Shown here: positions 1-9,375 of the stretch, piece after piece | How positions within the stretch are numbered: position 1 is the stretch's first letter | Layout of the letters: the number at the start of each line of letters is the position of its first letter | Source: Mariprofundaceae bacterium | GTDB taxonomy: Bacteria; Pseudomonadota; Zetaproteobacteria; Mariprofundales; Mariprofundaceae | DNA length: 33,636 bases | Reading direction: 5' to 3' | Assembly: GCA_027018935.1 (NCBI GenBank) | Contig: JALUXZ010000234.1 | Location: forward strand, 1 to 33,636 | The notes under the pieces: generated by a model | What the model saw: the letters and a program-made list of their open reading frames with translations, nothing else | Database searches by the model: none | Told to the model about the DNA's origin: nothing | Program-made: the position numbers and the translations under genes

Positions 1-10
1 GTGTTGAGAT

Positions 11-373
11 ATGAAACATGATTTGGTATTGATTGAAGGTTTGGAAATTCGCACAGTTATTGGCATTTATGACTGGGAGAGAGAAATTCGTCAAACAGTC
101 CGTTTGGATATTGAAATGGCATGGGATGTTTCTAAGGCAGGGCAAAGTGATGATATTGCTGATACGTTGGATTATTTTGCTGTGTCTCAACGCTTGATTG
201 AGTATGTGGAAGGCTCTGAGTTCGCGCTTGTGGAAGCTTTGATTGAGAACTGTGCAAACTTGATACTGCAGGAGTTTTTTGTGCCGTGGTTGCGTATTAA
301 AATTACCAAGCCATTAAAAAACTTAGGCATGGATAGCGCGGCTATTGTGATTGAACGGAGAATAAACAAATGA
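11..373 (+). CDS. folB: Dihydroneopterin aldolase
   Basis: 120 aa; 'LIEGLEIRTVIGIYDWEREIRQTVRLDIEM' and 'KPLKNLGMDSAAIVIER' are FolB-like; starts a folate-type cluster. Confidence 0.9.
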   Translation: MKHDLVLIEGLEIRTVIGIYDWEREIRQTVRLDIEMAWDVSKAGQSDDIADTLDYFAVSQRLIEYVEGSEFALVEALIENCANLILQEFFVPWLRIKITKPLKNLGMDSAAIVIERRINK

Positions 374-1104
374 GTGTAGAGCTTAGGTTTATTGGCACTG
401 GTGATTCGGAGAGTTTTGATTATTACAATACCAACTTGTTAATTGAGCATGAAGAAAAGAGTTTGCTAGTGGATTGTGGCTGGACTGCTAAGCGGGCACT
501 GCATGACTTGGGAATAGGTATTACTGATATTGATGCGATTTTTATCACGCATGTGCATGGGGATCATGTGTTTGGTTTGGAGCGTTTTGGTTTTGAAAGT
601 CGTTATGTGCATAATGGGTATCGGATCAAATTATTTGTGCCTAAAAGTGTATTTCCATTGCTTTGGGATGAAACACTGAAAGGCAGTATGGGCTATTCAT
701 CCGATGGGCTGAACATTATGCAGGACTTTTTTGATGTAATTCTGGTGGAGGATAGCTTTCATTGGCAAGGTTTAGACTTTCAGCTTTTTCCCACACCGCA
801 TACCCAAGGAAAACCATCATTTGGTATGCGTTTGCCGCATCGGTTTACATTTACGTCCGATAGCAATGTAATTCCACACTTTGAACGCTTGGTAGAGAAT
901 GATGTTTATATTTTTCATGACTCCTATGTTGCAGGGGAGTTTCACCCTGCTCATGCGACAGTACAAGAAATGCGCGATGCTTATTCGATGGAGCTTTTGA
1001 AACGCATACGTTTGATACATTATGATGATGCAATTGCATCTCATCAGGATAAATTAAAAGGATTTGCTGGTTGGGTGAAACAAGGCGAGATTTTTCAGTG
1101 TTAA
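370..1104 (+). CDS. MBL-fold metallo-hydrolase (RNase Z-like)
   Basis: Metal-binding motif 'ITHVHGDHVFGL', later 'FTSDSN' and 'HDSYV...HAT'; 4-bp overlap with folB. Confidence 0.85.
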   Translation: MSVELRFIGTGDSESFDYYNTNLLIEHEEKSLLVDCGWTAKRALHDLGIGITDIDAIFITHVHGDHVFGLERFGFESRYVHNGYRIKLFVPKSVFPLLWDETLKGSMGYSSDGLNIMQDFFDVILVEDSFHWQGLDFQLFPTPHTQGKPSFGMRLPHRFTFTSDSNVIPHFERLVENDVYIFHDSYVAGEFHPAHATVQEMRDAYSMELLKRIRLIHYDDAIASHQDKLKGFAGWVKQGEIFQC

Positions 1105-2780
1105 GGCGGGGCACATGTATCGGTTTTTTGCCAGAAGCGGGTTGCGGATTGATTTATGGTGATGATGATGAGGCTGGGACACATATTGTATTTGTACACT
1201 TTCGGGATATTGAACCGCAACAAGGCTGGCAAGGGTTGGAACTGGGTGAGCGGGTTGAATATGTTTTGGACAAAACTTTAGGCGAGCATTTCCATCGGAG
1301 TTTTGCTGCGAGTGGTGAGGATGGTGGTTTTGTTCGACGGTTGGGGTGTGAGGAAGGAGGCTTTGATGCTCCTGAAGTGATGCAGGTCTGCTCGCCAAAG
1401 GGTTGGCAACCACCCAAGCAGGGCGATGTTATTTTTTATCAATGTGAGTGGTTGGAGCATGCCAATTTCTCAAGCTGGAATGTGAAGGGCGATTTAGTGT
1501 TTCTAGGTTGTACTTTTCATCAATCGTTCACATTAAAAGGTGCGAGGGTGACAGGTTCTGTGCATATGGAAGGCTGTGACTTTTCGGGCGCAGGTGGGGC
1601 AAGTTTTCGAGGGCTTCAAGCCAAGGCTTTGTACCTTGATTTTGGTGTAAAGGGCCCTCGTGACATGGTCTGGCTAAATGAAATGTGGATTCAAAATGAT
1701 GTAGTGCTTGGTGGTGAATTTGAAGGGGCAATACAGGTGATGCGAGTGCAAGACAACCGTGTCATCACGCAGACATGTCGAGACAATGATGCCAAAGGGC
1801 GGGCTTGTTTTCAAAACTTGTATGTGGGTAAGGAGTTTTATAAAAGCCAAAATATCAATCGCAGTGTGTTATCAGCGGGCTTGGATGTGCAAGGCTTGGC
1901 ACATCAAGAGTGTATTGATATTGAGTATAGTGAAGTGGGCTCACTACAACTGATTGATGTGTCCGGTGAGGTGCTTCTTTCTTGTGTGCATAGCAAGATC
2001 TTGGGAAGTGTAAGCGTCGAAGGGCATGGTAGGCATGCGAAGCTTGAGTCGGTGGACTTTCAGGGTAGTTACATTGAAGGGCATTTGAGCATAAAAGAAG
2101 TGAATATAAGGGGAGCTTTGAACTTAGATGATGCTACGGTTGAACGTGTGGTGCGTTTACATCAAGTAAGCTTTGACGAGAAAAATGGCAATATGGGCGG
2201 TTTGAAGCTGGCGAGGTTGAGTGCAAACCGTTTTGTAATGGATGACTTTTCGGCCTTGTATGGTTTGAACTTGGGAGAGTCGGTTTCAAAGTGGAAGAAC
2301 CCACCGTTTAATATGTTGTGGAGAGAGCATCAGAAGCAAGGGTTGCAGCAAGGCTGTAATATTGAGTTGGTGCAAGAGTATGTGTTACTCAAAAACTTAC
2401 TGTCTCAAGAAGGGCAACTTAAGCTTGAGGATGAAGCTTTTTATAATATGCGTAAGTTAGGGCATTGGTATCAAGATGCAGGTATGATGGTATTTAACTA
2501 TATGTTCGGCTGGGGGGTACGCTTACAAAACATCCTTATTTCTGTTCTGCTTGTTCTGGTTGCGTATGCAGTTATTTACCACTTGAATTTTCCATCATTA
2601 GACATTTCGGATGCCTTTCAATTAAGCACACAATCAATGTTTATGGCATTTTTTGGTGAAATGGTTCCTAAGGTTGTTGCTGGCGGTTCTTTGAGTTGGC
2701 TTGTATTAACCGAGAGTGTGTTAGGTATTATTTTTGTAACTGTTTTTGTTGGTGCTTATGTTAGAAAGTTGTTGCGATGA
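1098..2780 (+). CDS. Fusion protein: N-terminal cold-shock-like domain, pentapeptide-like beta-helix region, C-terminal two-TM channel-like domain
   Basis: GTG start at 1098 (ORF opens at 1071) overlaps the upstream stop; 'RGTCIGFLPEAGCGLIYGDDDEAGTHIVFVHFRDI' is CSD-like; the middle has repeated 'F..C.F...F.G..V.GS..M.GCDFSGA' patterns; the C-terminus has two hydrophobic helices around a pore-like segment. Confidence 0.6.
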   Translation: MLRRGTCIGFLPEAGCGLIYGDDDEAGTHIVFVHFRDIEPQQGWQGLELGERVEYVLDKTLGEHFHRSFAASGEDGGFVRRLGCEEGGFDAPEVMQVCSPKGWQPPKQGDVIFYQCEWLEHANFSSWNVKGDLVFLGCTFHQSFTLKGARVTGSVHMEGCDFSGAGGASFRGLQAKALYLDFGVKGPRDMVWLNEMWIQNDVVLGGEFEGAIQVMRVQDNRVITQTCRDNDAKGRACFQNLYVGKEFYKSQNINRSVLSAGLDVQGLAHQECIDIEYSEVGSLQLIDVSGEVLLSCVHSKILGSVSVEGHGRHAKLESVDFQGSYIEGHLSIKEVNIRGALNLDDATVERVVRLHQVSFDEKNGNMGGLKLARLSANRFVMDDFSALYGLNLGESVSKWKNPPFNMLWREHQKQGLQQGCNIELVQEYVLLKNLLSQEGQLKLEDEAFYNMRKLGHWYQDAGMMVFNYMFGWGVRLQNILISVLLVLVAYAVIYHLNFPSLDISDAFQLSTQSMFMAFFGEMVPKVVAGGSLSWLVLTESVLGIIFVTVFVGAYVRKLLR

Positions 2781-3247
2781 AATATTTGTTAGCCGTGGGC
2801 AGTAACTTGCACCCCAAAGTGAATGTTCGTTGGGTGCTATCGAGGATGCAGTGTGAGTTTGATTATGTGAGAGTTGGGCGTTTTTATCATTCGCAGCCAA
2901 GTGGTATGAAGTCGGGGCATAGCTTCTGGAATGGTGCGGTGATGGTTGAGTCGAGAATGGATATAATTGATTTGAAGACGTGCTTATGTATGTGGGAGGT
3001 GGAAAGTGGGCGTGACCGGATGCATCCCAAATGTTCGCTACGTAACCGTACACTAGATGTTGATATTACATGGAGTGATTGTGATGGATGGGTGGAGCGT
3101 GTTGAAACCATTATGAAACATTCTTATTTGCATGCCCCCCTATCTTCCTTGATGTTTTTGCCCCCAGTTCGAAAAGGTACTTTAAAGCCGATATATTTTT
3201 CTTTTCAAGGTCGATTGCTGGGTGGGCGACCAGTATCTTTAAAATGA
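2777..3247 (+). CDS. Divergent HPPK-like protein (FolK paralog)
   Basis: 'LLAVGSNLHPKVNV...' start and 'RNRTLDVDI' resembling the HPPK signature; 4-bp overlap with upstream gene. Confidence 0.7.
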   Translation: MKYLLAVGSNLHPKVNVRWVLSRMQCEFDYVRVGRFYHSQPSGMKSGHSFWNGAVMVESRMDIIDLKTCLCMWEVESGRDRMHPKCSLRNRTLDVDITWSDCDGWVERVETIMKHSYLHAPLSSLMFLPPVRKGTLKPIYFSFQGRLLGGRPVSLK

Positions 3248-3927
3248 AGCTTTATTTGGTCAGGCATGGGCAGAGTGTGGCGAATGAGACAGGTGGTGAA
3301 TATCAACATTTAATGCCTGATCCCGATTTGACAGATCAAGGATGTATTCAGGCTAAATTAACATCTGATTTTTTGAGAGAGCATCATTATATGGTCGATG
3401 AATTTGATAAAAAGCATCAGCCTTTCATTCCCAATGCTATTTATTCTAGCCCCACTCGTCGGGCTTTAAAGACATCTCGTTTCTTAGGTGAAGCTCTTAA
3501 TGTGCCAGTGGGTATTGATGTGCGCTTGCATGAAGTAGGAGGGGCTGTTTCAACAGTTAAGGGGGAAGTTTGGGGTGGGTTACCTAGAACCGATGCGTTG
3601 AAGGTGGCTGGGGATTCATATTGTGTACGAGACTATTCTATTTTGGGCTGGTGGTTTCTCTGCGAAGAAAGCCATAAGGAAGCTCTGGAGAGGGTGAGTG
3701 TGTGGTTGAAATGGCTGCAAAAAAAACATCAAGAGGATGTTGTGGTGGTTGTGGGTCATGGGGCATTATTTGATCGTGTCTTTTCTGTAGCTTTTGGTTG
3801 TTCTGATAATATGCCATGGATGTCGATGCATAATGCTGCGGTTGCAAGAATTGATTGTAATAAAAATGTCTGGAAAATGGTCTTTTGGAATCAGCACCTT
3901 CATCTAAAAGATATATTGAGTTATTAA
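3244..3927 (+). CDS. Histidine phosphatase family protein
   Basis: 'LYLVRHGQSVANE' catalytic RHG motif, 'SSPTRRALKTS', 'VVVVGHGALFDRV'. Confidence 0.88.
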   Translation: MKLYLVRHGQSVANETGGEYQHLMPDPDLTDQGCIQAKLTSDFLREHHYMVDEFDKKHQPFIPNAIYSSPTRRALKTSRFLGEALNVPVGIDVRLHEVGGAVSTVKGEVWGGLPRTDALKVAGDSYCVRDYSILGWWFLCEESHKEALERVSVWLKWLQKKHQEDVVVVVGHGALFDRVFSVAFGCSDNMPWMSMHNAAVARIDCNKNVWKMVFWNQHLHLKDILSY

Positions 3928-3928
3928 C

Positions 3929-4351
3929 GTGACAACGGCGCTTATTGGCATGGGCTCGAATATTGAGCCTGAGAAATATTTGCAAAATGCCAGTCAGGAT
4001 ATGCGGCAATATTTCTCAGCTGTTAGATATTCGCGAGTGTATCAATCTGCGGCGATTGGTATGGATGGTGATGATTTTCTTAATGCCTGTTGTTTGCTGA
4101 GTGGTGTTCCAGAGAAAGAGGAGCTGCTTCATTGGCTGAAGTCATTGGAAGATAAGTATGGTAGGGATCGTACGAAAGGCTCTTGGAAACCACGTACGCT
4201 GGACTTGGATTTGCTGATGTATGGCGATGATATATTGGATGATGATTTGTCCCGTTACGCGCATGTGTTTGTTCCAGCATCCGAATTGATTGATTTAAGG
4301 TTGCCTGTTGTTAGGGCAAACGTACTCACGCAGGTGTCCTTACGCTTGTAA
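3929..4351 (+). CDS. folK: 2-amino-4-hydroxy-6-hydroxymethyldihydropteridine diphosphokinase
   Basis: 'ALIGMGSNIEPEKYL', 'RDRTKGSWKPRTLDLDLLMYGD' HPPK signature; GTG start. Confidence 0.93.
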   Translation: MTTALIGMGSNIEPEKYLQNASQDMRQYFSAVRYSRVYQSAAIGMDGDDFLNACCLLSGVPEKEELLHWLKSLEDKYGRDRTKGSWKPRTLDLDLLMYGDDILDDDLSRYAHVFVPASELIDLRLPVVRANVLTQVSLRL

Positions 4352-4407
4352 ATCACCGTGGCGCGTTTAAGGTTCTGCTTTCTTTTATCCAGTGAGGGGG
4401 ATCTCTG

Positions 4408-5565
4408 ATGCGCATTGCTGTTCCAACTGAAACCTTGGCTTATGAAACGCGTATTGCGGCAACACCTGAAACGGTGAAGAAGTTTATTACTGCAGGTTGT
4501 GAAGTTGTGGTTCAAAAAGGTGCTGGCGAGCATGCGAATCTAACCGATGCTGCGTTTGTTGATGCAGGTGCGCGTTTGGCTGATTCGTTTGCGGAAACTT
4601 GTGAAAATGCCGATCTTGTTGTGAAAGTGCGTGCGCCTTCGAAAGAAGAGTTGGCGCAATTGGCATCGGGTACGGCGGTAGCTTCTTTGTTTGCGCCTTT
4701 TTCCAATCCACTATTGAATGATTATGCCAAAGCAGGTTTAAGTTGTTTCTGTTTGGAAATGATTCCTCGTATTTCGCGTGCGCAAAGCATGGATGTACTT
4801 TCCTCACAAGCCAATATTGCAGGTTATAAAGCGATATTTCTGGCACTTGAGCATTACAAATCATTTATGCCGATGTTGATGACAGCAGCTGGCACCGTTC
4901 AGCCTGCTAAAGTGTTAATTATGGGGGCAGGCGTTGCAGGTTTGCAGGCGATTGCTACGGCACGTCGCTTGGGGGCGATGGTTGAAGTGTTTGATGTGCG
5001 TGCCGCTGCCAAAGAGCAGGTGGAAAGCTTGGGTGCGAAGTTCGTTGAAGTACCCGTAGATGATGCTGACGGTGAAGATGCGGGTGGTTATGCCAAAGAA
5101 ATGTCGGATGAATACAAAGAAAAACAAGCGGCATTGATTGCCGAGCATGCTGCTAAATCAGATATTATTATTACCACAGCATTGATTCCTGGTCGCCCTG
5201 CGCCTGTATTGGTAACCGAAGGAACGCTTTCTAAGATGAAAGCTGGTAGTGTAATTGTGGATATGGCAGCTGAAGCAGGCGGTAATTGCCCGCTTACTGA
5301 AAAAGATGCTGTATGGATTAAAGATGGTGTGACCTTGGTTGGTATAAGTAATATTCCAGCCTTGATGGCAACCGATGCTAGCCAGCTGTTTGCACGCAAT
5401 GTATTCAATTTTATCTCTCCGATGTTGGCTGCTGAATCAGATGGGGAGTCAGACGATGAGCCAGTCAGCTTCAACATCAATATGGATGATGAGGTGATTG
5501 CAGCATCATTGATTTGTAAAGATGGCGAGTTTCTAAAACCGCAATTATTGGGCGAGAAGGAGTAA
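4408..5565 (+). CDS. pntAA: NAD(P) transhydrogenase alpha subunit, part 1
   Basis: 'MRIAVPTETLAYETRIAATPETVKKF', 'VLIMGAGVAGLQAIATARRLGAMVEVFDVR'. Confidence 0.95.
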   Translation: MRIAVPTETLAYETRIAATPETVKKFITAGCEVVVQKGAGEHANLTDAAFVDAGARLADSFAETCENADLVVKVRAPSKEELAQLASGTAVASLFAPFSNPLLNDYAKAGLSCFCLEMIPRISRAQSMDVLSSQANIAGYKAIFLALEHYKSFMPMLMTAAGTVQPAKVLIMGAGVAGLQAIATARRLGAMVEVFDVRAAAKEQVESLGAKFVEVPVDDADGEDAGGYAKEMSDEYKEKQAALIAEHAAKSDIIITTALIPGRPAPVLVTEGTLSKMKAGSVIVDMAAEAGGNCPLTEKDAVWIKDGVTLVGISNIPALMATDASQLFARNVFNFISPMLAAESDGESDDEPVSFNINMDDEVIAASLICKDGEFLKPQLLGEKE

Positions 5566-5568
5566 ACA

Positions 5569-5907
5569 ATGTCTGATACTTTAATGAGTGATGCTGTAGG
5601 TCACGCTGCACAAGCAAGTCAGGTAGCTGATCCCTTTGTGATGTCATTTTCTGTCTTTATATTGGCTATTTTTATTGGTTATCATGTTGTTTGGAACGTA
5701 ACACCAGCTTTGCATACGCCGTTGATGAGCGTCACCAATGCGATTTCCAGTATTGTGATTGTCGGGGCGATTATTGCGGGTGGGCCTCTTGAAATGAATT
5801 TAGCAACAGTGTTGGGTTTGATTGCTGTTGGACTTGCATCGGTGAATATTTTTGGCGGTTTTATGGTGACACAGCGCATGCTTGCCATGTTTAAAAAACG
5901 CTCGTAA
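5569..5907 (+). CDS. pntAB: NAD(P) transhydrogenase alpha subunit, part 2 (membrane)
   Basis: Small hydrophobic ORF between pntAA and pntB; 'WNVTPALHTPLMSVTNAISSIVIVGA...GGFMVTQRMLAMFKK'. Confidence 0.95.
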   Translation: MSDTLMSDAVGHAAQASQVADPFVMSFSVFILAIFIGYHVVWNVTPALHTPLMSVTNAISSIVIVGAIIAGGPLEMNLATVLGLIAVGLASVNIFGGFMVTQRMLAMFKKRS

Positions 5908-5931
5908 GACACATAAGGTAAAGGGGAAGTT

Positions 5932-7332
5932 ATGTTATCCGCAAATATGGTGGCATTGGCCTATTTGGTCGCATCGGTCTTAATTATTTTAGCACTCAAA
6001 GGTTTGGCATCGCCTGAATCATCACGTCGTGGTAATACCTTTGGCATGGTCGGCCTGTTTATTGCAGTGGTTGTAACCTTGCAATTATCATCGGTGCAGA
6101 ATTACGCATGGATTTTTGCAGCTATTGCAGTGGGCGGCTTGATTGGTGCAGTGACGGCGAAGAAAGTACCCATGACACATATGCCACAAACAGTGGCATT
6201 TATGCATGCTTTGGTTGGTTTGGCGGCGGTATTTATTGCGGTATCTGCTTTTGCTAATCCTGTTGGTTATGGTATTGCTGATGCAACGGGAAGTTTACAT
6301 GTTGCTAGTCGGATTGAATTATTCTTAGGGACATTTATTGGTGCGATTACTTTTACCGCATCCTTGATTGCCTTTGGTAAATTGCATGGCTCACTATCAG
6401 GTAGCCCTGTGACGTTTGCAGGTCAGCATTTGATAAATTTATTGTTGGGCATTGTAATGATTACTGCGGGTGTGATGTTTTGCATTGAGCCATCATGGAC
6501 ACCATTCTTGATTATGCTGGCTATTGCGATGCTCTTGGGTGTATTGCTGATTATTCCTATTGGTGGTGCAGACATGCCTGTGATTGTATCGATGTTGAAC
6601 TCCTATTCGGGTTGGGCAGCAGCAGGGATTGGTTTTACGCTGGGCAATAATATGCTAATTATTGCTGGTGCCTTGGTAGGTTCATCGGGTGCTATTCTTT
6701 CGTATATTATGTGCAAAGCCATGAACCGTTCATTGTTTAATGTTTTGCTGGGTGGTTTTGGTGGCGATGCACCTGCTGCAGCTGCAGGTGGTGCCAGAGA
6801 AGACCGACCTTTTAAATCAGGTGCGGCAGAAGATGCTGCCTTTTTACTTCAAAATGCACGCAGCGTAGTCATTGTGCCTGGTTATGGCTTGGCAGTGGCA
6901 CGTGCGCAACATGCGCTCAAAGAAGTTGTGGATATATTATTGAAACAGGGCGTGCAGGTGAAATTTGCCATTCATCCTGTGGCAGGGCGTATGCCAGGGC
7001 ATATGAATGTACTTTTAGCAGAAGCCGATGTGCCGTATGATATTGTGCATGAAATGGATGAGATTAATCCTGAGTTTGCCGATACTGATGTGGTGCTGGT
7101 GATTGGTGCGAATGATGTGACCAACCCTTCTGCGAAAACTGATCCAACCAGCCCTATTTATGGCATGCCAATTTTGGAAGTTTCTAAGGCCGCACATGTA
7201 TTGGTTATCAAGCGTTCTTTATCTGTGGGTTATGCAGGTTTGGATAATGATTTGTTTTACATGGATAAAACCATGATGATTTTCGATGATGCTAAGAAAG
7301 CATGTGAGTCACTTATTCAAGTCTTAGATTGA
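5932..7332 (+). CDS. pntB: NAD(P) transhydrogenase beta subunit
   Basis: 'IPIGGADMPVIVSMLNSYSGWAAAGIGF', 'VVIVPGYGLAVARAQHAL', 'FAIHPVAGRMPGHMNVLLAEADVPYD'. Confidence 0.96.
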   Translation: MLSANMVALAYLVASVLIILALKGLASPESSRRGNTFGMVGLFIAVVVTLQLSSVQNYAWIFAAIAVGGLIGAVTAKKVPMTHMPQTVAFMHALVGLAAVFIAVSAFANPVGYGIADATGSLHVASRIELFLGTFIGAITFTASLIAFGKLHGSLSGSPVTFAGQHLINLLLGIVMITAGVMFCIEPSWTPFLIMLAIAMLLGVLLIIPIGGADMPVIVSMLNSYSGWAAAGIGFTLGNNMLIIAGALVGSSGAILSYIMCKAMNRSLFNVLLGGFGGDAPAAAAGGAREDRPFKSGAAEDAAFLLQNARSVVIVPGYGLAVARAQHALKEVVDILLKQGVQVKFAIHPVAGRMPGHMNVLLAEADVPYDIVHEMDEINPEFADTDVVLVIGANDVTNPSAKTDPTSPIYGMPILEVSKAAHVLVIKRSLSVGYAGLDNDLFYMDKTMMIFDDAKKACESLIQVLD

Positions 7333-7357
7333 TTCTTGTGTGCGATTAGACAATAAA

Positions 7358-7519
7358 CCCAAGACCCGACATTGATATTCGGCACATATCGCAAGCCTTT
7401 GATTCGCCTGACATTCCAAGAAATCACTGATTACCAGTGAGGTGACTACATGATTTCTTGAAATACCATACAAAGCAAGTGATTACACCCTATATCCAAA
7501 GTCAATATCGGTTCTTGGG
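7358..7519. repeat. Imperfect symmetric inverted repeat (69-nt arms, 24-nt centre) downstream of pntB
   Basis: Outer ends CCCAAGAcCCGAcATTGA / revcomp CCCAAGAaCCGAtATTGA; inner ends CAAGAAATCA(7417-7426)/TGATTTCTTG(7451-7460); central TCACTG-ATTAC-CAGTGA. Confidence 0.65.
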
Positions 7520-7605
7520 ATAAAGTTGTTTATTTTGTGATGCGGGTCATTTTTTCATAAAGTGAAGCTTGTAAAATCCCTATTTTAATGATTAGGGAGC
7601 TTTTG

Positions 7606-9030
7606 ATGTTTCATTATATATTTCTGTTACTACGTATTTTTATTACTTCTTTTATGCTAATGTTTTTTACATCGGCAGCATGCGCTACGAGCATGGATGA
7701 TGTGGAAAAACGCATGGGAGAAGCAGAGCAGCTTCGAGCCGCTGAATTTTCACCCAGTCATTATAGTGATGCAAAAAAATCTTTGGCAGAGGCTAAAGAA
7801 TATATTCAAATGGGCAAAAGTGATAAAGCTAGAAAATCTTTAGATGAAAGTGCCAATGAGCTTGATCGGGCGATTTTAGCTGTGCAGACGATGAGTTCAC
7901 AATTTCCAAGGTTAGTGGAATCTCGAGATCGTATGCAGATGACCGATGCAAGTTACTTACGTGATGATTTGGTGCTGCGTGCGGAACAAGATTTTAACCG
8001 TGTTGTTGAGTATGTTGAAGATGGAAATATGGAACGGGCAAAGGAGCGAGCTAAATTTGCTTTGCAAACCCTTCGTTCGGCGCAAGTTGTTTCCCTACGC
8101 AAGCAGTTTGTGCGCCCTGTGGTATTGAAAGTGGCTGAAGGGCGTAAGTTAAAAGCTAGAGAGTATGCTCCCAAAGCGACGGGTGAAGCGGTTGCTTTGA
8201 GAAGAGAAATTGAGCGTTTGGTGAAAGATAGCCCAGATAAGCAGGTGAAAATGCATGCGCTTGCAGAACAAGGTCAGTCTAAAGCCGAGCGTGCGATTGA
8301 AGTGGCAAAATTGGGTCGTCATATACGTGAAAATCCATCCATGGTTGAGACATTGCGTGATGCAGAAGAAGCGCGTCTGAGTGCTCTGGGCAAAGATCTT
8401 GGTATTGAGCTTAGTGGCGCAGATAGCGTTGAACAGCAAGCTTTGATGTTGCAGCAGGCAGTGGCACGCATGCAAGACAGTTATAACAAACAGCTTCAAG
8501 ACTCTGATAAAATGATAGCTTCATTAAATGCGAAGCTAGGTGTTTATGAAGGCGATCTTGCTAGCATGAATGAATTACGCAGGAAGTTACAAATTAAGAG
8601 GGACGCTGAAGAAAAAATTAAGCGGCTCACCAAGTTGTTTAACCCTAATGATGTTGAAATTCTTTTGACACCCGATGCGGATGTTATTTTGCGTATGAAA
8701 CGATTAAATTTTCGCAGTGGTAGTGCTGTGATTCCACCAGATACTTACACTATGATTGATGCAGCAGTACAGTCGATTTTAATGTTCTCGGATCGTTCGA
8801 TACGTGTGGAAGGGCATACAGATTCGGCAGGTGGCAATCTTTATAATCAGGCATTATCAGAGCGACGTTCAGAGGCGGTGAAAGCTTATTTAATGGCGAA
8901 GCTTGAGAAGTCTCGTACCGTTGAATCTGTAGGTTTTGGTGAGGAAAAACCGATTGCCAATAATGAAACATTGAAAGGTCGAGAGAAAAATCGCCGTATT
9001 GATATTGTTTTGCTTGTGCCACAATCTTAG
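7606..9030 (+). CDS. OmpA family protein with N-terminal DUF4398-like helical region
   Basis: C-terminal 'SIRVEGHTDSAGGNLYNQALSERRSEAVKAYL...GFGEEKPIANNETLKGREKNRRIDIVL'; RBS AGGGAGC before ATG 7606. Confidence 0.85.
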   Translation: MFHYIFLLLRIFITSFMLMFFTSAACATSMDDVEKRMGEAEQLRAAEFSPSHYSDAKKSLAEAKEYIQMGKSDKARKSLDESANELDRAILAVQTMSSQFPRLVESRDRMQMTDASYLRDDLVLRAEQDFNRVVEYVEDGNMERAKERAKFALQTLRSAQVVSLRKQFVRPVVLKVAEGRKLKAREYAPKATGEAVALRREIERLVKDSPDKQVKMHALAEQGQSKAERAIEVAKLGRHIRENPSMVETLRDAEEARLSALGKDLGIELSGADSVEQQALMLQQAVARMQDSYNKQLQDSDKMIASLNAKLGVYEGDLASMNELRRKLQIKRDAEEKIKRLTKLFNPNDVEILLTPDADVILRMKRLNFRSGSAVIPPDTYTMIDAAVQSILMFSDRSIRVEGHTDSAGGNLYNQALSERRSEAVKAYLMAKLEKSRTVESVGFGEEKPIANNETLKGREKNRRIDIVLLVPQS

Positions 9031-9120
9031 TTTTTTGTAGTGAGGGCAGTATCCAAGTTTTGTGGTAAGAGAGAAATTACTGTTGAGAAAAGTTCTGATA
9101 GTGATGGAATTAAAATAAAT

Positions 9121-9148
9121 GGGCGGCCTTGGGTCGCCCTTTTTTTTG
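9121..9148 (+). terminator. Rho-independent terminator
   Basis: GGGCGGCC-TT-GGGTCGCCC followed by TTTTTTTT. Confidence 0.8.
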
Positions 9149-9195
9149 TTTTGGGTACTATGTCGCCCAGACGGTCACGGTCGTCTATTGTTCCA

Positions 9196-9356
9196 GGGCA
9201 CCTCGAAAAACCTCGCACGAGTTAAACGTCGTTGATTTTCGCTCATAGCAAGGCGCAATAAAATGAGTAATAGCATCGCTATTACCCATTTTATTCAACG
9301 CAGCTAGGGGTGAAAAGCACAAGTTTAGCGAAGTGCCGAGGTTTTTCGAGGTGCCC
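9196..9356 (+). mobile_element. 161-bp MITE-like element, copy 1
   Basis: TIR GGGCACCTCGAAAAACCTCG...CGAGGTTTTTCGAGGTGCCC; flanked by TCCA on both sides; near-identical copies at 13019 and 31067. Confidence 0.85.
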
Positions 9357-9375
9357 TCCATGTTAGGGAGTGAGC

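Noticed and set aside
5088-5480. 130-aa antisense ORF within pntAA
   Set aside because: Overlaps conserved coding sequence; no recognisable motifs.
9040-9225. 61-aa + strand ORF
   Set aside because: Spans a terminator and the MITE end; no RBS or family resemblance.
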